Notes: generated by a model not told the origin, from the sequence alone. A DNA stretch of 64,000 nt from Streptococcus suis 10581 (GCA_000440235.1 ALKQ01000058.1:1-64000); one strand, 5' to 3'; numbered from the stretch's first letter, positions 33,684 to 43,902 are shown. Translations and numbers: made by a program.

Positions 33684-34901
33684 CTAAGCAACAAGACGCT
33701 CCTGTTGCTTCTCTTTATTCAAGCGTTTCATTTCTGCCATTGCAGAATCGAATGTTGCATGTGCGTAATAGTTCAGCGTCATGGCTATATTAGCATGTCC
33801 CATAATGTACTGTAATGCCTTTGGATTCATTCCTGCATTTGCATAGTTGGTACAGAATGTATGTCGCAAACTATGTGGAGTGATGTGTGGCAATTTATCC
33901 TCGTTATACTTATTGTATTTCTTAACAAGACCTTTCATCATGCCGTTGTAATCACTTGCCACTTTTGGATAGTTCTTTCTATTAAGAAAGAGGAAATCAC
34001 TATATCCATCAATCTCAACACGCTTATCATTCTTTCGATTCGCTAACACTCGCTTAAATGCTTGATAGGCTTCTTCAACCATAGGAACTTGACGTTCGCC
34101 ACTTTTGGTCTTTGGTGTTTCAATGTAGTACCCAATTTCAGTATCTCTCAATAGCTGATGGTCTATATTGACAAGACGATTCTCAAAATCTAAATCTGGA
34201 AGTGTCAAACCACCAAACTCTGAAATACGAAGACCTGTTTTTAAGAGTATCAGAATTTCATCATAATTTTTGCTGTAGGTTTTATCAGCTTTTGCAAAGG
34301 CTAACAGTTTTTCTTCCTGTTCTTCTGTTAGTACGGTCTTAGGGACAGTATCATCATCAAGAACTGCTTTCAGTTGAAAGTCAAATGGATTCTTCCGAAC
34401 ACAATCATCTTGTATAGCAATATAGAATGAAGCCTTTAAAGAACGTTTGTAGTTATTGATGGTTTGATAAGCATAACCATTTTCACTCATTCTAATAGCC
34501 CATTCTTTAGCGTCTGATGGCTTAATACTGTCAATACTTCTTACACCTAACTTGTCTTTCTTCAAAATATCCATAAGATATTTGCGTCCAGTTTCAGTGT
34601 TTTTTCTAACCTTTGGTCTTTGAGCGTTCTGTTTTGCGTAAAGCTGGCAGAGTGTCATTTTCTTTCCTACAACATCAATACCATCATGAATGTCTTTCTG
34701 TAACTCTGCGATTTTCTCTCTAAGTGAGATACAATCACGCTTTCCTGCTGGTACTCGGTCTGTAGCCACAAGTTTCCACGAGTAAACAAATTGCGGTTCT
34801 CCAAATGAATCTATATATTTGTATAAGTATCTTCCGTCTTTTCGTTGGCTCTCTCCAGTCTTTAAGATTCGACCTTTATTGTCACGTCTTTTTTCTGACA
34901 T
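33684..34901 (-). CDS. int: Tyrosine integrase of Tn916
   Basis: A 405-residue tyrosine recombinase. The N-terminal arm-binding domain (SEKRRDNKGRILKTGESQRK) is followed by a core-binding helical domain and the catalytic domain, with the active-site set visible: LKTGLRISEFGGLTLPDL (Arg), THHxLRHT-type HITPHSLRHTFCTNYANAGM (His/Arg), and the nucleophile in MTLNYYAHATF. It cuts and rejoins the ends through a coupling-sequence heteroduplex. Excision also needs Xis just upstream. It is the last gene before the element end. Confidence 0.97.
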   Translation of the reverse strand: MSEKRRDNKGRILKTGESQRKDGRYLYKYIDSFGEPQFVYSWKLVATDRVPAGKRDCISLREKIAELQKDIHDGIDVVGKKMTLCQLYAKQNAQRPKVRKNTETGRKYLMDILKKDKLGVRSIDSIKPSDAKEWAIRMSENGYAYQTINNYKRSLKASFYIAIQDDCVRKNPFDFQLKAVLDDDTVPKTVLTEEQEEKLLAFAKADKTYSKNYDEILILLKTGLRISEFGGLTLPDLDFENRLVNIDHQLLRDTEIGYYIETPKTKSGERQVPMVEEAYQAFKRVLANRKNDKRVEIDGYSDFLFLNRKNYPKVASDYNGMMKGLVKKYNKYNEDKLPHITPHSLRHTFCTNYANAGMNPKALQYIMGHANIAMTLNYYAHATFDSAMAEMKRLNKEKQQERLVA

Positions 34902-34982
34902 GGCATTTGCTCCTTTCCTTTATGGAAAGAGCCTTGATACGACTTAATACTATTTTATCATATACAAGACCCTTTGGCGACG

Positions 34983-35186
34983 CTAGATTGCGTCCAATGT
35001 ATCTATAATTTTTTCAAATTGTTTTCGTTTAATCTGAATACGATTGCCATTCATAATCAGCCAATTTGCATTTTTATTTTCCTCTGCCAAGCGTCGTAGC
35101 TTGTTTTCGCCAATACGAAAATATTTTGACGCTTCTTCAATGGTTAGGGTATAACGTTCCCAAATAGGAATGTCAGTCTGCTTCAT
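34983..35186 (-). CDS. xis: Excisionase of Tn916
   Basis: A 67-residue winged-helix protein, [20 protein letters not shown], then [20 protein letters not shown] and a basic C-terminus. It binds near both ends of the element and bends DNA to favour excision. GGAGGATTTT lies upstream. The next gene, int, starts 81 bases downstream. Confidence 0.95.
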
Positions 35187-35646
35187 AAAATCCTCCTTTC
35201 CAAATCACTTATTTGGATTTCATAAAAGTTGTTTTACCAGCAATCGAACAGCTTTAGCAAAGCTCACGGGAGTTCCACCCCTGCATGGTTCTCATGTAGC
35301 CATACTCATTGCCTGCGACGGTTTTATCACGCTCGGACTATTGACTGTATGGGAGTATCATTATCACGATAAGAATGTCGTTGCAGGCAATCCTGCTAAA
35401 GATTGCTTCTCGGATCACTAACATGAATCGCTCGCTATCTTTATAAGATAGGTCATGGCGGTTAGTTCCGTTGGCTCTTTTCTTATCGAAACGTATTCGA
35501 TTACTTTTATTCAGTTTTCAAAGAACAATGGCTCGTTAGCCTATCAAAACACATTGAAAGCTCAATATGCTTTGGTGGAATAACAAACCTCCCTGTTCGG
35601 GAAGCGTGGAATGGTTTAGCACGCTTCCACGAAAGGAGAGAGGATA
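35187..35646. other. xis-orf8 spacer of Tn916
   Basis: No minus-strand gene is seen. A plus-strand frame at 35170-35421 (83 codons, starting [13 protein letters not shown]) corresponds to the position of Tn916 orf5, but it has no ribosome site and overlaps xis, so I doubt it is expressed. The stretch has several inverted segments (GCAGGCAATCCTGC-like around 35384-35399) and shares motifs with 22869-22930. Confidence 0.5.
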
Positions 35647-35877
35647 TTACTTAATTTCAAATGACAAAATCTTTGTAATCAGTCTGGTTTCCATTCTTCC
35701 ACGTAAGACTTCATCAACGACCATACTTTGATTGCCATATTCATCTTTCATAAGTCGTAGGGAACGCTTCGTTATGTACCCTCTGTAATGATGTAGAATC
35801 TGGTTAATCGCTTCGGTATCGCCATCTGTTGCCTTTACAATGAGAGGAAAGGGAATCATAGGATATTGTGTTTTCAT
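35647..35877 (-). CDS. orf8: Tn916 orf8, helix-turn-helix protein
   Basis: A 76-residue protein (MKTQYPMIPFPLIVKATDGD, then EAINQILHHYRGYITKRSLR). The first half resembles the beginning of sigma-like proteins of mobile elements, which contain a helix after IVKATDGD. It overlaps orf7 by 4 bases. orf7 and orf8 are needed for expression of the conjugation genes through the circular form, as known from Tn916. Its exact biochemical role is not settled. Confidence 0.9.
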   Translation of the reverse strand: MKTQYPMIPFPLIVKATDGDTEAINQILHHYRGYITKRSLRLMKDEYGNQSMVVDEVLRGRMETRLITKILSFEIK

Positions 35878-36305
35878 TCTTCAAATTCCTCCATAAACTT
35901 TTTAATTAAGGCTAGTCCACTGGTTCTATGCCGATAGACAGTAGAACGGTTCAATTTCAACAGGTCTGCAATTTCTGAATCGCTCATGTCCATAAAGTAA
36001 AACAGCAGTAGAATTTCACGTTTCTTGTCTGGCAACTCACGTAATGCTTCACTCAACAAATCATTTTCAACGCCTACTGATAACCCATTGAGTGTAAAAA
36101 TCTGAAAGTCAGTTGAATAGTTATCTGTTGTCGCAAACTGGCTAACAAGATAATCGCCAACATCCGAAAAGGACACCTCACGCTTTGCAATCCTTGAAAG
36201 ATAAAGCATATAATTCTTTCGCTCGTCTTCCATAGCACGTTTACAGATATAGTCAAACTGATTTTCTATTGTGGTCTGAAAAGAAGATGGTTTCATGTTT
36301 CTCAC
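35874..36305 (-). CDS. orf7: Tn916 orf7, sigma-70-like regulator
   Basis: A 143-residue protein with a sigma region 4 helix-turn-helix at the end: LPDKKREILLLFYFMDMSDS, then EIADLLKLNRSTVYRHRTSG. In Tn916 it activates its own promoter and drives transcription outward through xis and int, then across the circle junction into the transfer genes. This links tetracycline-dependent tet(M) read-through to transfer. AAGGGGGTGAG lies upstream of the ATG. Confidence 0.93.
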   Translation of the reverse strand: MRNMKPSSFQTTIENQFDYICKRAMEDERKNYMLYLSRIAKREVSFSDVGDYLVSQFATTDNYSTDFQIFTLNGLSVGVENDLLSEALRELPDKKREILLLFYFMDMSDSEIADLLKLNRSTVYRHRTSGLALIKKFMEEFEE

Positions 36306-36800
36306 CCCCTTTCTGTCTAGGAAAGGAAGTGAGCCTTGCTCGTTTATCTCCTTTCACTCTTAGTCCCAATGTGAAAGGGGGATTTGTTGCATTACTGATA
36401 AATAAACTTTGTAAAAAAGTTCTGAATAGCCAAAAAAGCATATAAACAGATTTATTTCTCTGTTTACATGCTTCTGTTATTCTATCTATATGATTTATAA
36501 AACCACATTGGTGGACGTACTTATCTATTGCAGATAGACGACTTTTTTTGACAAGAACCCAATGTAAGGAAATTTATTGTATATGATGTACTTCATGGCG
36601 ACGTTGACCTCCAACAAACCGCCATTTGGAAGTAATATACAATATTTTAACAGCGTAAATAGCACTACCATATAACGGTTTTTTTTATTGGCGTTTAGTA
36701 GTGCTTTTTATTAAATATAAACCTATAAACCATATAACACGTTTTTCTATACCTGTTTTTAATTCAGTAGGAACAATAAAATGTATAGAGGTGGTCTACT
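36306..36800. promoter_or_regulatory. orf7-orf9 divergent control region of Tn916
   Basis: No gene is supported in these 495 bases. It carries the promoters for orf7 (minus) and orf9 (plus; AGAGGTGG just before the ATG), and a hairpin-like segment near 36660-36710 (AAATAGCACTACC..GTAGTGCTTTTT) that acts as a terminator on the plus strand. In Tn916 this is where Orf9 represses orf7. Confidence 0.7.
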
Positions 36801-37154
36801 ATGCGTAAAAAAGAAGATAAATATGATTTTAGAGCCTTTGGTTTAGCCATTAAAGAAGCTCGATTGAAACGAGGTTTAACTCGTGAACAAGTGGGAGCAT
36901 TGATTGAAATTGACCCACGGTACTTAACTAATATTGAAAATAAAGGGCAACACCCCAGCATACAAGTTCTTTATGACCTTGTATCGTTACTTCATGTTTC
37001 CGTTGATGAATTTTTCTTACCTGCTAATAACTTGGTAAAAAGCACCCGACGATTACAGATAGAGAAATACATGGATAGCTTTACAGACAAAGAACTATCC
37101 TTAATGGAATCTTTAGCCAGCGGTATCAACGAAGCAAGAAACATCGAAGACTAA
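36801..37154 (+). CDS. orf9: Tn916 orf9, HTH repressor
   Basis: A 117-residue Cro/CI-type regulator, one of the few plus-strand genes. The helix-turn-helix is [20 protein letters not shown], then [20 protein letters not shown]. It represses orf7 and so holds the conjugation programme off without tetracycline; antisense transcription from tet(M) is thought to relieve it. It ends at a shared hairpin with orf6. Confidence 0.93.
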   Translation: MRKKEDKYDFRAFGLAIKEARLKRGLTREQVGALIEIDPRYLTNIENKGQHPSIQVLYDLVSLLHVSVDEFFLPANNLVKSTRRLQIEKYMDSFTDKELSLMESLASGINEARNIED

Positions 37155-37180
37155 TTAAAAGAATCCATACATAACGGAAA

Positions 37181-37223
37181 GAGCCGATAAAATGAGATTG
37201 TATTAATCTCATTTTATCGGCTC
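37181..37223. terminator. Bidirectional terminator between orf9 and orf6
   Basis: GAGCCGATAAAATGAGATT and AATCTCATTTTATCGGCTC are a perfect 19-bp inverted repeat with a 5-base loop. It lies after orf9 (plus) and overlaps the stop of orf6 (minus). Confidence 0.9.
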
Positions 37224-37402
37224 TGCGTCTTTGCGTCTGGCTCTGTAATCACAGTTACTTTGAACTGCTTTATTTCAATTAAATTTTCTTGTCTGCATTT
37301 CGGACAATAGAGGGGGAATTTTTTTAATTCAGTATCTTCCCTTATCTTTAATCGTGTTTTATTTCCACATACAGGACACAATATCCACTTGTAGTTTATA
37401 AT
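37214..37402 (-). CDS. orf6: Tn916 orf6, cysteine-rich KTR protein
   Basis: A small zinc-ribbon protein with WILCPVCGNKTRLKIREDTE and YCPKCRQENLIEIKQFKVTV, ending AKTQSR. The two CPxC knuckles bind one zinc, and KTR is the family signature. There is no ATG, GTG or TTG at the front: AGGAGGAG at 37409-37416 sets an ATT at 37402 at 6 bases, so ATT is the best start. An ATA or an unseen start is possible. It lies downstream of tet(M) and is probably read with it. Confidence 0.75.
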   Translation of the reverse strand: MINYKWILCPVCGNKTRLKIREDTELKKFPLYCPKCRQENLIEIKQFKVTVITEPDAKTQSR

Positions 37403-37499
37403 AACTATCTCCTCCTTTACACTTTAATTCAAATCTTTATTAAAAAATATTTCATCTTATTTAACAAGAAACCATATTTATATAACAACATAAAATACA

Positions 37500-39419
37500 C
37501 TAAGTTATTTTATTGAACATATATCGTACTTTATCTATCCGACTATTTGGACGACGGGGCTGACAAACAGATTCACCAGTAGTAACATAGTACCCTTTTA
37601 ACTCTGTTAAACAAACGCTACGTCCATTTGTAAAGAAAGTTAAATCATTACGATATTCTTGAATACACCGAGCAGGAATTTCTCCACTAAGAATGACCTC
37701 ATTATTTTTCAGTTGAGTATTTACGATATTTGCACAATATTTGGGAGCATCGTTATATGCTCGTGAAAGATATTCTTGTGGTGCATAAATTTTAAAACTA
37801 AGATATGGCTCTAACAATTCTGTTCCAGCTTTTTTTAAAACTTGTTCCAATACAATAGGAGCAAGCATCCGAAAATCTGCTGGGGTACTAACAGGGCTAT
37901 AGTATAAGCCATACTTAAAACAGATTTTACAGTCCGTCACATTCCAACCATACAATCCTTGTTCACAGCCATATCGTATCCCTTCCATAACTGCATTTTG
38001 AAACGATTGATTTAAGTATCCAAGAGAAACCGAGCTCTCATACTGTACTCCGCTCCCTAATGGAAGCGGTGCTACAGAAAGACCAATGGAAGCCCAGAAG
38101 GGATTCGGTGGCACTTCGATGTGAATGGTATACTCTGCTTTTTTTAACGGTCTTTCCATATAAATGACTGTAGGCTTTTTTATTTTTACCTCCACATGAT
38201 ACTTTTCTTGCAATAGAGCACAAGTCACTTCCATTTGTACTTTCCCTAAGAAAGAAAGTATGATTTCATGTGTCGTAGAATCCACATAATATTGTAGAAG
38301 CGGGTCACTGTCGGAGATTTCTAAAAGTGCATCAAGTAACATTTCCCTTTGTTGAGGTTTGCTCGGTTCAACAGTTGTTTGCAGCAGAGGGAGCGGATTT
38401 TCAATTCTCTCTCTCTGTGGCAATAGCTTTGTATCTCCAAGAACACTATTTAGCTTCAAAAACTCATTTTGCAAAATAACAATTTCCCCGGAATAAGCCT
38501 TATCAATTTTACATAATTCACCATTTATTGAAGTATACATTTCTGTAATTTTTATTTTTTCCTTTTCCGATATTCTAACCGAATCCCGCAAATGCAGGAT
38601 TCCGCCATAAAGGCGTACATATGCAAGACGTTGTCTTTCTTCCGAATATTCAATTTTGAAGACATTTCCGCAAAGTTCAGACTTCTTTCTGTATGTTGAT
38701 GAATAAAATTTATTCGTTATCACTTCTATAAGCTGCTCAATCCCTATGTTGCTTTTTGCGCTTCCATGATAAACAGGGTACAAGGAGCAATTCTGAAATC
38801 TTATGCTTTCCTCTTGTTCGAGTTCCAATGCTTCTAATGATTTACCGGACATATATTTCTCTAAAAGGTCATCGTTTCCCTCTATTACCGTATCCCATTG
38901 TTCAGATTCGGTAAAGTTCGTCACACACATATTAGGATACAGTTCTACCTTCTGTTTGATTACAATTTCGGCAGAAAGTTTCTCTTTAATATCCTGATAA
39001 ACCGTTGATAAATCAATTCCATTTTGGTCAATCTTATTGATAAAAAAGATTGTGGGAATCCCCATTTTCCTAAGTGCATGAAATAATATACGAGTTTGTG
39101 CTTGTACGCCATCTTTTGCAGAAATCAGTAGAATTGCCCCATCTAAAACTGATAATGAACGATATACTTCTGCTAAGAAATCCATATGTCCTGGCGTGTC
39201 TATGATGTTCACCTTCGTATTTTCCCACTGAAAAGAGGTTATTCCTGTCTGAATTGTAATTCCTCTCTGACGTTCTAAAAGCGTATTATCCGTCCTCGTT
39301 GTACCTTTGTCCACGCTTCCTAATTCTGTAATCGCTCCACTGTTATATAATAAGCTTTCTGTTAAGGTAGTTTTTCCTGCATCAACATGAGCTAAAACTC
39401 CAATATTAATAATTTTCAT
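37500..39419 (-). CDS. tet(M): Tetracycline resistance ribosomal protection protein Tet(M)
   Basis: A 639-residue GTPase related to EF-G that releases tetracycline from the 30S ribosome. G1 is [20 protein letters not shown] (residues 10-29), G2 includes the RGITIQT segment, G3 is DTPGHMDF, and G4 is NKID. Domain IV and the C-terminal part carry the loops that displace the drug, including [20 protein letters not shown]. Length exactly fits Tet(M). The start is the ATG at 39419, with GGAGG just upstream. An in-frame ATG at 39434 precedes the ribosome site and is rejected. Expression depends on the leader peptide and hairpins upstream. Confidence 0.98.
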   Translation of the reverse strand: MKIINIGVLAHVDAGKTTLTESLLYNSGAITELGSVDKGTTRTDNTLLERQRGITIQTGITSFQWENTKVNIIDTPGHMDFLAEVYRSLSVLDGAILLISAKDGVQAQTRILFHALRKMGIPTIFFINKIDQNGIDLSTVYQDIKEKLSAEIVIKQKVELYPNMCVTNFTESEQWDTVIEGNDDLLEKYMSGKSLEALELEQEESIRFQNCSLYPVYHGSAKSNIGIEQLIEVITNKFYSSTYRKKSELCGNVFKIEYSEERQRLAYVRLYGGILHLRDSVRISEKEKIKITEMYTSINGELCKIDKAYSGEIVILQNEFLKLNSVLGDTKLLPQRERIENPLPLLQTTVEPSKPQQREMLLDALLEISDSDPLLQYYVDSTTHEIILSFLGKVQMEVTCALLQEKYHVEVKIKKPTVIYMERPLKKAEYTIHIEVPPNPFWASIGLSVAPLPLGSGVQYESSVSLGYLNQSFQNAVMEGIRYGCEQGLYGWNVTDCKICFKYGLYYSPVSTPADFRMLAPIVLEQVLKKAGTELLEPYLSFKIYAPQEYLSRAYNDAPKYCANIVNTQLKNNEVILSGEIPARCIQEYRNDLTFFTNGRSVCLTELKGYYVTTGESVCQPRRPNSRIDKVRYMFNKIT

Positions 39420-39434
39420 GTGATTTTCCTCCAT

Positions 39435-39521
39435 TCAAAAGCCCAAAAGGGCATAAAAATCCCAGTGATAAATACTCTTATCACTGGGATTTTTATGCAT
39501 AACCATAGGCATACAAAGCAT
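39435..39521 (-). CDS. orf12: tet(M) leader peptide (orf12)
   Basis: A 28-codon frame MLCMPMVMHKNPSDKSIYHW, then DFYALLGF. It ends 16 bases before tet(M), and the hairpin of the attenuator (AAAATCCCAGTGATAA..TTATCACTGGGATTTT) overlaps it. Slow, drug-stalled ribosomes on this leader are thought to prevent terminator formation, as proposed for Tn916. Confidence 0.9.
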   Translation of the reverse strand: MLCMPMVMHKNPSDKSIYHWDFYALLGF

Positions 39522-39660
39522 ACAGATATTCTCCGGATACTTTAGAATCACATGATAAAGGTATTCTTAAACTGGGTACAAAAAACTAAGCCCTCCTAAA
39601 AAAGGACATCCAATTATTTGTTCTCACTATCAAATTGACAGTTTATTTAAGAATACCTTG
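39455..39660 (-). promoter_or_regulatory. tet(M) 5' regulatory region with attenuator stems
   Basis: It contains two pairs. One is AAAATCCCAGTGATAA with its inverse at 39455-39498, inside orf12. The other is a long-range pair: AAAGGTATTCTTAAACTG (39558-39575) with CAGTTTATTTAAGAATACCTT at 39639-39659. Between them, CCTCCTAAAAAAGGAC has a short stem. Mutually exclusive folding would allow transcription attenuation. Confidence 0.75.
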
Positions 39661-39795
39661 CCGCATATTTATTAACTCCTTTTAAATAGATACTTAAATA
39701 ATAGCACGTAAGAGCATATTTGTAAAGGAATCTCCAATTTTTTATCAAAGAGAGTACGTGATTACAAAATAGCTGTAATAATGTACCAATATTTG

Positions 39796-40728
39796 TTATT
39801 CTATAATCTTCCAATTACTCCCGTTCTTTTCAAGTACCAAATCAAATTGAGATACCTGCGTTGCTTTGGTCTGCTGGTCGATATACTCCACTGTCAGCGA
39901 TACCGTGACTTGATTATCCTTACGATTGTGAATAGGATTTACCAGTTCTTGAAAGATGTACTCTTTTCCGATTGGTTTTAATATCCCGTCATTCACATAG
40001 TAGGAAAGTTCACTGGCTGTCGCTGTAGGATAGAGCTTGAAGAACGTCGTTAAAAACTCATTGATTTCATTGGTTGTAATGGAATCAACCGTCCCCTCAC
40101 TTTCAATGGCTTTTGGTTTATAACTTGATTTCTTAGGTATGTTGGTAATGGTCGGATTCTTAACCAGTACCATATTTCCAGAACCATCTACATAGACACT
40201 CACTATATAAGCAGAGTGGACGGTCTTTGTATTTTCTCCCTCTGTAATGAGCTGGTCTACACTGTAGGTTACATTAAACTCATTGTCGCCAGTTGGCTCT
40301 ACCGTCCATATCTGAAATCCTCTTACAGAAGACGATACAGGAATATCTTTGCGTACTGTATCAACATTGAGAGCTTGAAGTTCATCTGTCAGATAGCCTT
40401 TTAGACTTTCCATTCGATTATCAATGGACTTATCGGATTGCTCCCATGAATAGTAGACTTTCGCAAAGTTCTCTACAAAATTTTCTACATGATGAGTATC
40501 AACGTATTCCTTTTCTATGATAGTTGTTTCGTGAATAGTATGAGTATCTATAGCTGTAAAGTGCTTGAATATCGCAAAGCTGAAACTAAGCCCTAAAAGT
40601 ACCCACAAGGCAATCACAACCTTTTTATGAGGATTGACCTTATAGACACGAGGTTTCTTTTCCTTTGGTATCTGTTTTTCTTTATTCTGATTTTTTCTAA
40701 ATTTCATCATTAAATCTTCCTTTCTCAT
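39796..40728 (-). CDS. orf13: Tn916 orf13, conjugation protein TcpC-like
   Basis: A 310-residue protein with one membrane segment (VVIALWVLLGLSFSFAIFKH, near residue 40) and an extracytoplasmic part. The two domains (40-160 and 200-310) resemble NTF2-like folds of TcpC/VirB8-type proteins. It helps assemble the mating channel. The frame begins MRKEDLMMKFRKNQ by overlapping orf14; an internal ATG at 40710 has a good AGGAAG site and may be the true start. Confidence 0.92.
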   Translation of the reverse strand: MRKEDLMMKFRKNQNKEKQIPKEKKPRVYKVNPHKKVVIALWVLLGLSFSFAIFKHFTAIDTHTIHETTIIEKEYVDTHHVENFVENFAKVYYSWEQSDKSIDNRMESLKGYLTDELQALNVDTVRKDIPVSSSVRGFQIWTVEPTGDNEFNVTYSVDQLITEGENTKTVHSAYIVSVYVDGSGNMVLVKNPTITNIPKKSSYKPKAIESEGTVDSITTNEINEFLTTFFKLYPTATASELSYYVNDGILKPIGKEYIFQELVNPIHNRKDNQVTVSLTVEYIDQQTKATQVSQFDLVLEKNGSNWKIIE

Positions 40729-41726
40729 TGTTTGATTCGTCCTGCTCCCACTAAATGCTGTTGCCAGTAGGGGCTTGTTAAGTCGGCATAACCGATTGGG
40801 TCGCCTGCATGAAACATACGGTTATTGCCAAGGTATATCCCAACATGAGTAATATAAGAGCCAGCGTTATAGGTAGAATGAAAGAAAACCAAATCGCCAG
40901 CTTGTGCTTCCGATAGTGGGATATGCTGGGTCACATCATATTGCTGTTGTGCGGTTCGTGGTAAGTTAATTCCAGCTTTTCCATACGTCCATTGTGTCAG
41001 TCCGCTACAATCAAAAGAAGTAGTCGGGGAAGCTCCACCGTAAACGTATCGCCAGCCCTCATATTTCAGTGCTTCGTCCATGATGGCTTGTACCGTATCA
41101 TCATCAAACTCTGTTGTGACAAGATACTGCGTTACCAGTTGCACATAAAACATATTGCCATAGTTGTATCGCCAGCCCCCATTGATAGGTATGGCTATGG
41201 GATTGGGGTAAGACACTTTTTCGCCACCTGAATACTCTTTTGAGAAACTTTGAGCCAGTTCAAAGGTATATTTATTTCCACGATTAGCCACATACCCTAA
41301 GAAACCACCACCATAATTGTAGGACTGGATAACCGATTCTAAATCTACACTGAGCCTTTCGCTACTGGCTAATAATTCACTGAAATACTTCACACCTTGC
41401 TTAATGGATTCTTCTGTACTCAATGAATTAGGTGGAAGACCGAGGGATTCCGAGGACTGCATAACATCTTCCGCAGTACCGCCCGATTCCACCTGTATAA
41501 TCGCAAGAAGTATGTTGACATATTCTTCAACGCCATATTCTTTGGCATATTTTTCTACCATAGGCTTATGAGCCAGCACTTCTGCGGAAACATTCACACC
41601 TCCATAATGAATATTGGAAATTCCGCTGTCCTGTTCATCTGAAAATAAAATGGCAACAAACAGAAGCAGTGAGAAGACCATCAAGAATAATCCAGAACCA
41701 CCAATCACTAAAGTTTTCAACTTCAT
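40725..41726 (-). CDS. orf14: Tn916 orf14, cell-wall hydrolase with lysozyme-like and NlpC/P60 domains
   Basis: A 333-residue secreted protein. It has one N-terminal membrane segment (LVIGGSGLFLMVFSLLLFVA) and a lysozyme-like domain (VNILLAIIQVESGGTAEDVM, with the catalytic glutamate in VES). An NlpC/P60 peptidase follows (RYVYGGASPTTSFDCSGLTQ with Cys, then GDLVFFHSTY..ITHVGIYLGN with His). It opens the peptidoglycan for the conjugation channel. It overlaps orf15 by 4 bases. Confidence 0.95.
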   Translation of the reverse strand: MKLKTLVIGGSGLFLMVFSLLLFVAILFSDEQDSGISNIHYGGVNVSAEVLAHKPMVEKYAKEYGVEEYVNILLAIIQVESGGTAEDVMQSSESLGLPPNSLSTEESIKQGVKYFSELLASSERLSVDLESVIQSYNYGGGFLGYVANRGNKYTFELAQSFSKEYSGGEKVSYPNPIAIPINGGWRYNYGNMFYVQLVTQYLVTTEFDDDTVQAIMDEALKYEGWRYVYGGASPTTSFDCSGLTQWTYGKAGINLPRTAQQQYDVTQHIPLSEAQAGDLVFFHSTYNAGSYITHVGIYLGNNRMFHAGDPIGYADLTSPYWQQHLVGAGRIKQ

Positions 41727-43900
41727 GGTTTCTTACCGACTTTCTTAATGGTGGCGGTTTTGATTGGTGGTCTACTTCTTGTATTTTGTAGTGGTACTCT
41801 TTGAACAGTAGACGGACGTTCTTTTGTGATTGGACGTTGTGAAGTTCTATCTGCTGTAGTGGTTGAAGTTGCTGGCTTTTGAACGGTTTTTTCTTGAACG
41901 GTATTGCCTTGGCGTTCCACTTTTGGACTTGAAAAATCGGACTTAACTGCTGGACGCTCTTGTTTGGCTTGTTGAGATTCCTTATATGAAGTCTGAATAT
42001 TAGACTGTTTTGAGGTCTGTTCATCATGATATTGTTCTTGTCTTGTAGTCGGTCTTTCATGAACAGAAGAAGCAGGCTGTTTTTTCTGTTTGACCTGTTC
42101 CATTTCAGAGCGACGCTTCGCAATGGTTTTTCGCCTTTGTTCCTGCTGTTCCTTGCGTCCACTGGCTCTGTCCGCTTTGGTTTGAGAAATACTACTGGTT
42201 AAATCACGGACATTCTCTTTTACTTTGGATTTTCCTTGATATACTGCATATCTTGCATTGGTCGGCAAATCTTTAACCTGTTCTTTCAAACCACTAGCAG
42301 TGTCTACCATTCTGTCTTTGGTATCAGCTACTGTACCGATGGTTTGACCGATACGTTTTCCAAGTGTTGATTTTTCCTTTCCGTCTGGTCGGGAGTGATC
42401 TGCTTGTGTCCTTGCAGAACTCCCCGAACCCGACTGTCCTTTTTTACCTGTAACAATGGCAGACCCAGCCCCTAGAGTAGTCATGGAACGTCCAAGTTTC
42501 CGCTGTAGACGGTGCATGTGAGCGTGCATAAGCATACGAGGTTTTCTCATCACACGACTTCCCACACTTTGAGAATCGTTACTCTGTAGAGAAAACATAC
42601 TCATTAAATCGCCCAGCTTGAAGTAGATTCCTGCAAAGGTCACAATCTGTAGAAAAGCAATCAAAAAGAACGGATAACCAGCCGATAAGGTATAGAGCAT
42701 GGTTGAAATACTAAATGCTGTCGTAATAATCAATGTGATTCCAGCTCGTGTCAAAATGGTATTAAAGAGCTTTGTTATGGCTCGTTTTGACATACCATCA
42801 AATGATGGAATCATGCTTAAAATAAAGCTCACAGGCAGAAACATAGCATAGATGATAAAAAGTACCTGCGAGAAAATCATGATTCCTGTTAATAGGAATA
42901 CAAATATGGAAATCCCAATATTGAAGACAAATAGGAAGAAGACTGTACCTAAACGGTTAATGGTCTTTGTAATGGTTAGATTGGTATTGCTTCTGTCTTC
43001 AATTTCTTCCGCAACAATTTTTTCTCTGTCTTCGCCATTGTTGGAATCTGGGCTGGTGGAGAGCAGGCTTTCCACACGGTCAATACCGATACTTTCAATG
43101 TCTGAACTGTTGTATTGAAGCAGTAGCCACGGTTGCTGAACCTGTATGGAAAACAGGCTATCTCTGATTAAGTCCACGCTGTCCTTGCCTTGACTATCGG
43201 AATGGGGCATGACAATCTTCGTGCCAAGTGATAAACTGGCATTACTGATGTCTGATGAAAAGTCATTGATTTTTTTAATGTAGTCGGGAGCGTAGGCAAT
43301 AAAGGAAGCCGATAGGATAAACACCAGCACAAAATTCATAATGGCATGAATTGCCTTTGTGGTTTCTCTCTTTATCAGTCCCGTATAGGCAACATAAACC
43401 CCAAGAACCAAAATCAAGAGTAAGAGGAATCCAACATAGAAACCCTCTGTTGAAAATCCGTTTGCACTCACACCAGCTAAGGTCTGCATATTCTTACCAA
43501 TGGAATCTGCTGTAGCGGAAATGAAGTCTAAGGAATAGGCTTCCTGTACTAAGTAACCTGTCGCATTGGAAACATACAAACTGATTGTCCAAATAAAATT
43601 GGTAATGGCATATAGTCCATACATGACCTGTTTTCCAATCCCGTCCGACCAGTTCCACGGAAGCCAGCCCCAGCTATTATCCACATAAAAATCCAGTTGA
43701 TAGTTTTCAAGTGGGTATCGGCTGTATTCATTTGCCACATTGACCGTATCATCTACCAAGCCCGCAGCTTGAACCACCGTTCCCAGCATGGCTAAAAGAA
43801 AAATGGCAATCACAAGTGTGAAAGCCACTGTCATTGCCACTTTACCTAGACGTTTCAGCGTCCAGTTTGATTTTATTCTGTTTACTATTGATGGTTTCAC
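41723..43900 (-). CDS. orf15: Tn916 orf15, membrane channel protein (VirB6/TcpH type)
   Basis: A 725-residue membrane protein. It starts with MKPSIVNRIKSNWTLKRLGK and has a first hydrophobic segment near 20-45. A large middle section follows with several membrane helices (residues 150-450, e.g. VGFLLLLILVLGVYVAYTGL and FLFVFNIGISIFVFLLTGIM). The cytoplasmic tail from 450 on is rich in Q, K, R and T. It is the polytopic channel of the type IV secretion-like apparatus. The orf14 start overlaps its stop. Confidence 0.94.
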   Translation of the reverse strand: MKPSIVNRIKSNWTLKRLGKVAMTVAFTLVIAIFLLAMLGTVVQAAGLVDDTVNVANEYSRYPLENYQLDFYVDNSWGWLPWNWSDGIGKQVMYGLYAITNFIWTISLYVSNATGYLVQEAYSLDFISATADSIGKNMQTLAGVSANGFSTEGFYVGFLLLLILVLGVYVAYTGLIKRETTKAIHAIMNFVLVFILSASFIAYAPDYIKKINDFSSDISNASLSLGTKIVMPHSDSQGKDSVDLIRDSLFSIQVQQPWLLLQYNSSDIESIGIDRVESLLSTSPDSNNGEDREKIVAEEIEDRSNTNLTITKTINRLGTVFFLFVFNIGISIFVFLLTGIMIFSQVLFIIYAMFLPVSFILSMIPSFDGMSKRAITKLFNTILTRAGITLIITTAFSISTMLYTLSAGYPFFLIAFLQIVTFAGIYFKLGDLMSMFSLQSNDSQSVGSRVMRKPRMLMHAHMHRLQRKLGRSMTTLGAGSAIVTGKKGQSGSGSSARTQADHSRPDGKEKSTLGKRIGQTIGTVADTKDRMVDTASGLKEQVKDLPTNARYAVYQGKSKVKENVRDLTSSISQTKADRASGRKEQQEQRRKTIAKRRSEMEQVKQKKQPASSVHERPTTRQEQYHDEQTSKQSNIQTSYKESQQAKQERPAVKSDFSSPKVERQGNTVQEKTVQKPATSTTTADRTSQRPITKERPSTVQRVPLQNTRSRPPIKTATIKKVGKKP

Positions 43901-43902
43901 AT

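Noticed and set aside
35170..35421. Plus-strand 83-codon frame at the position of Tn916 orf5
   Set aside because: It overlaps xis, has no ribosome site and its composition is not that of a protein; noted only in the spacer entry.
41635..42162. 175-codon frame overlapping orf15
   Set aside because: It lies inside orf15 in another phase; the Q/R/K-rich tail of orf15 opens long shadow frames.
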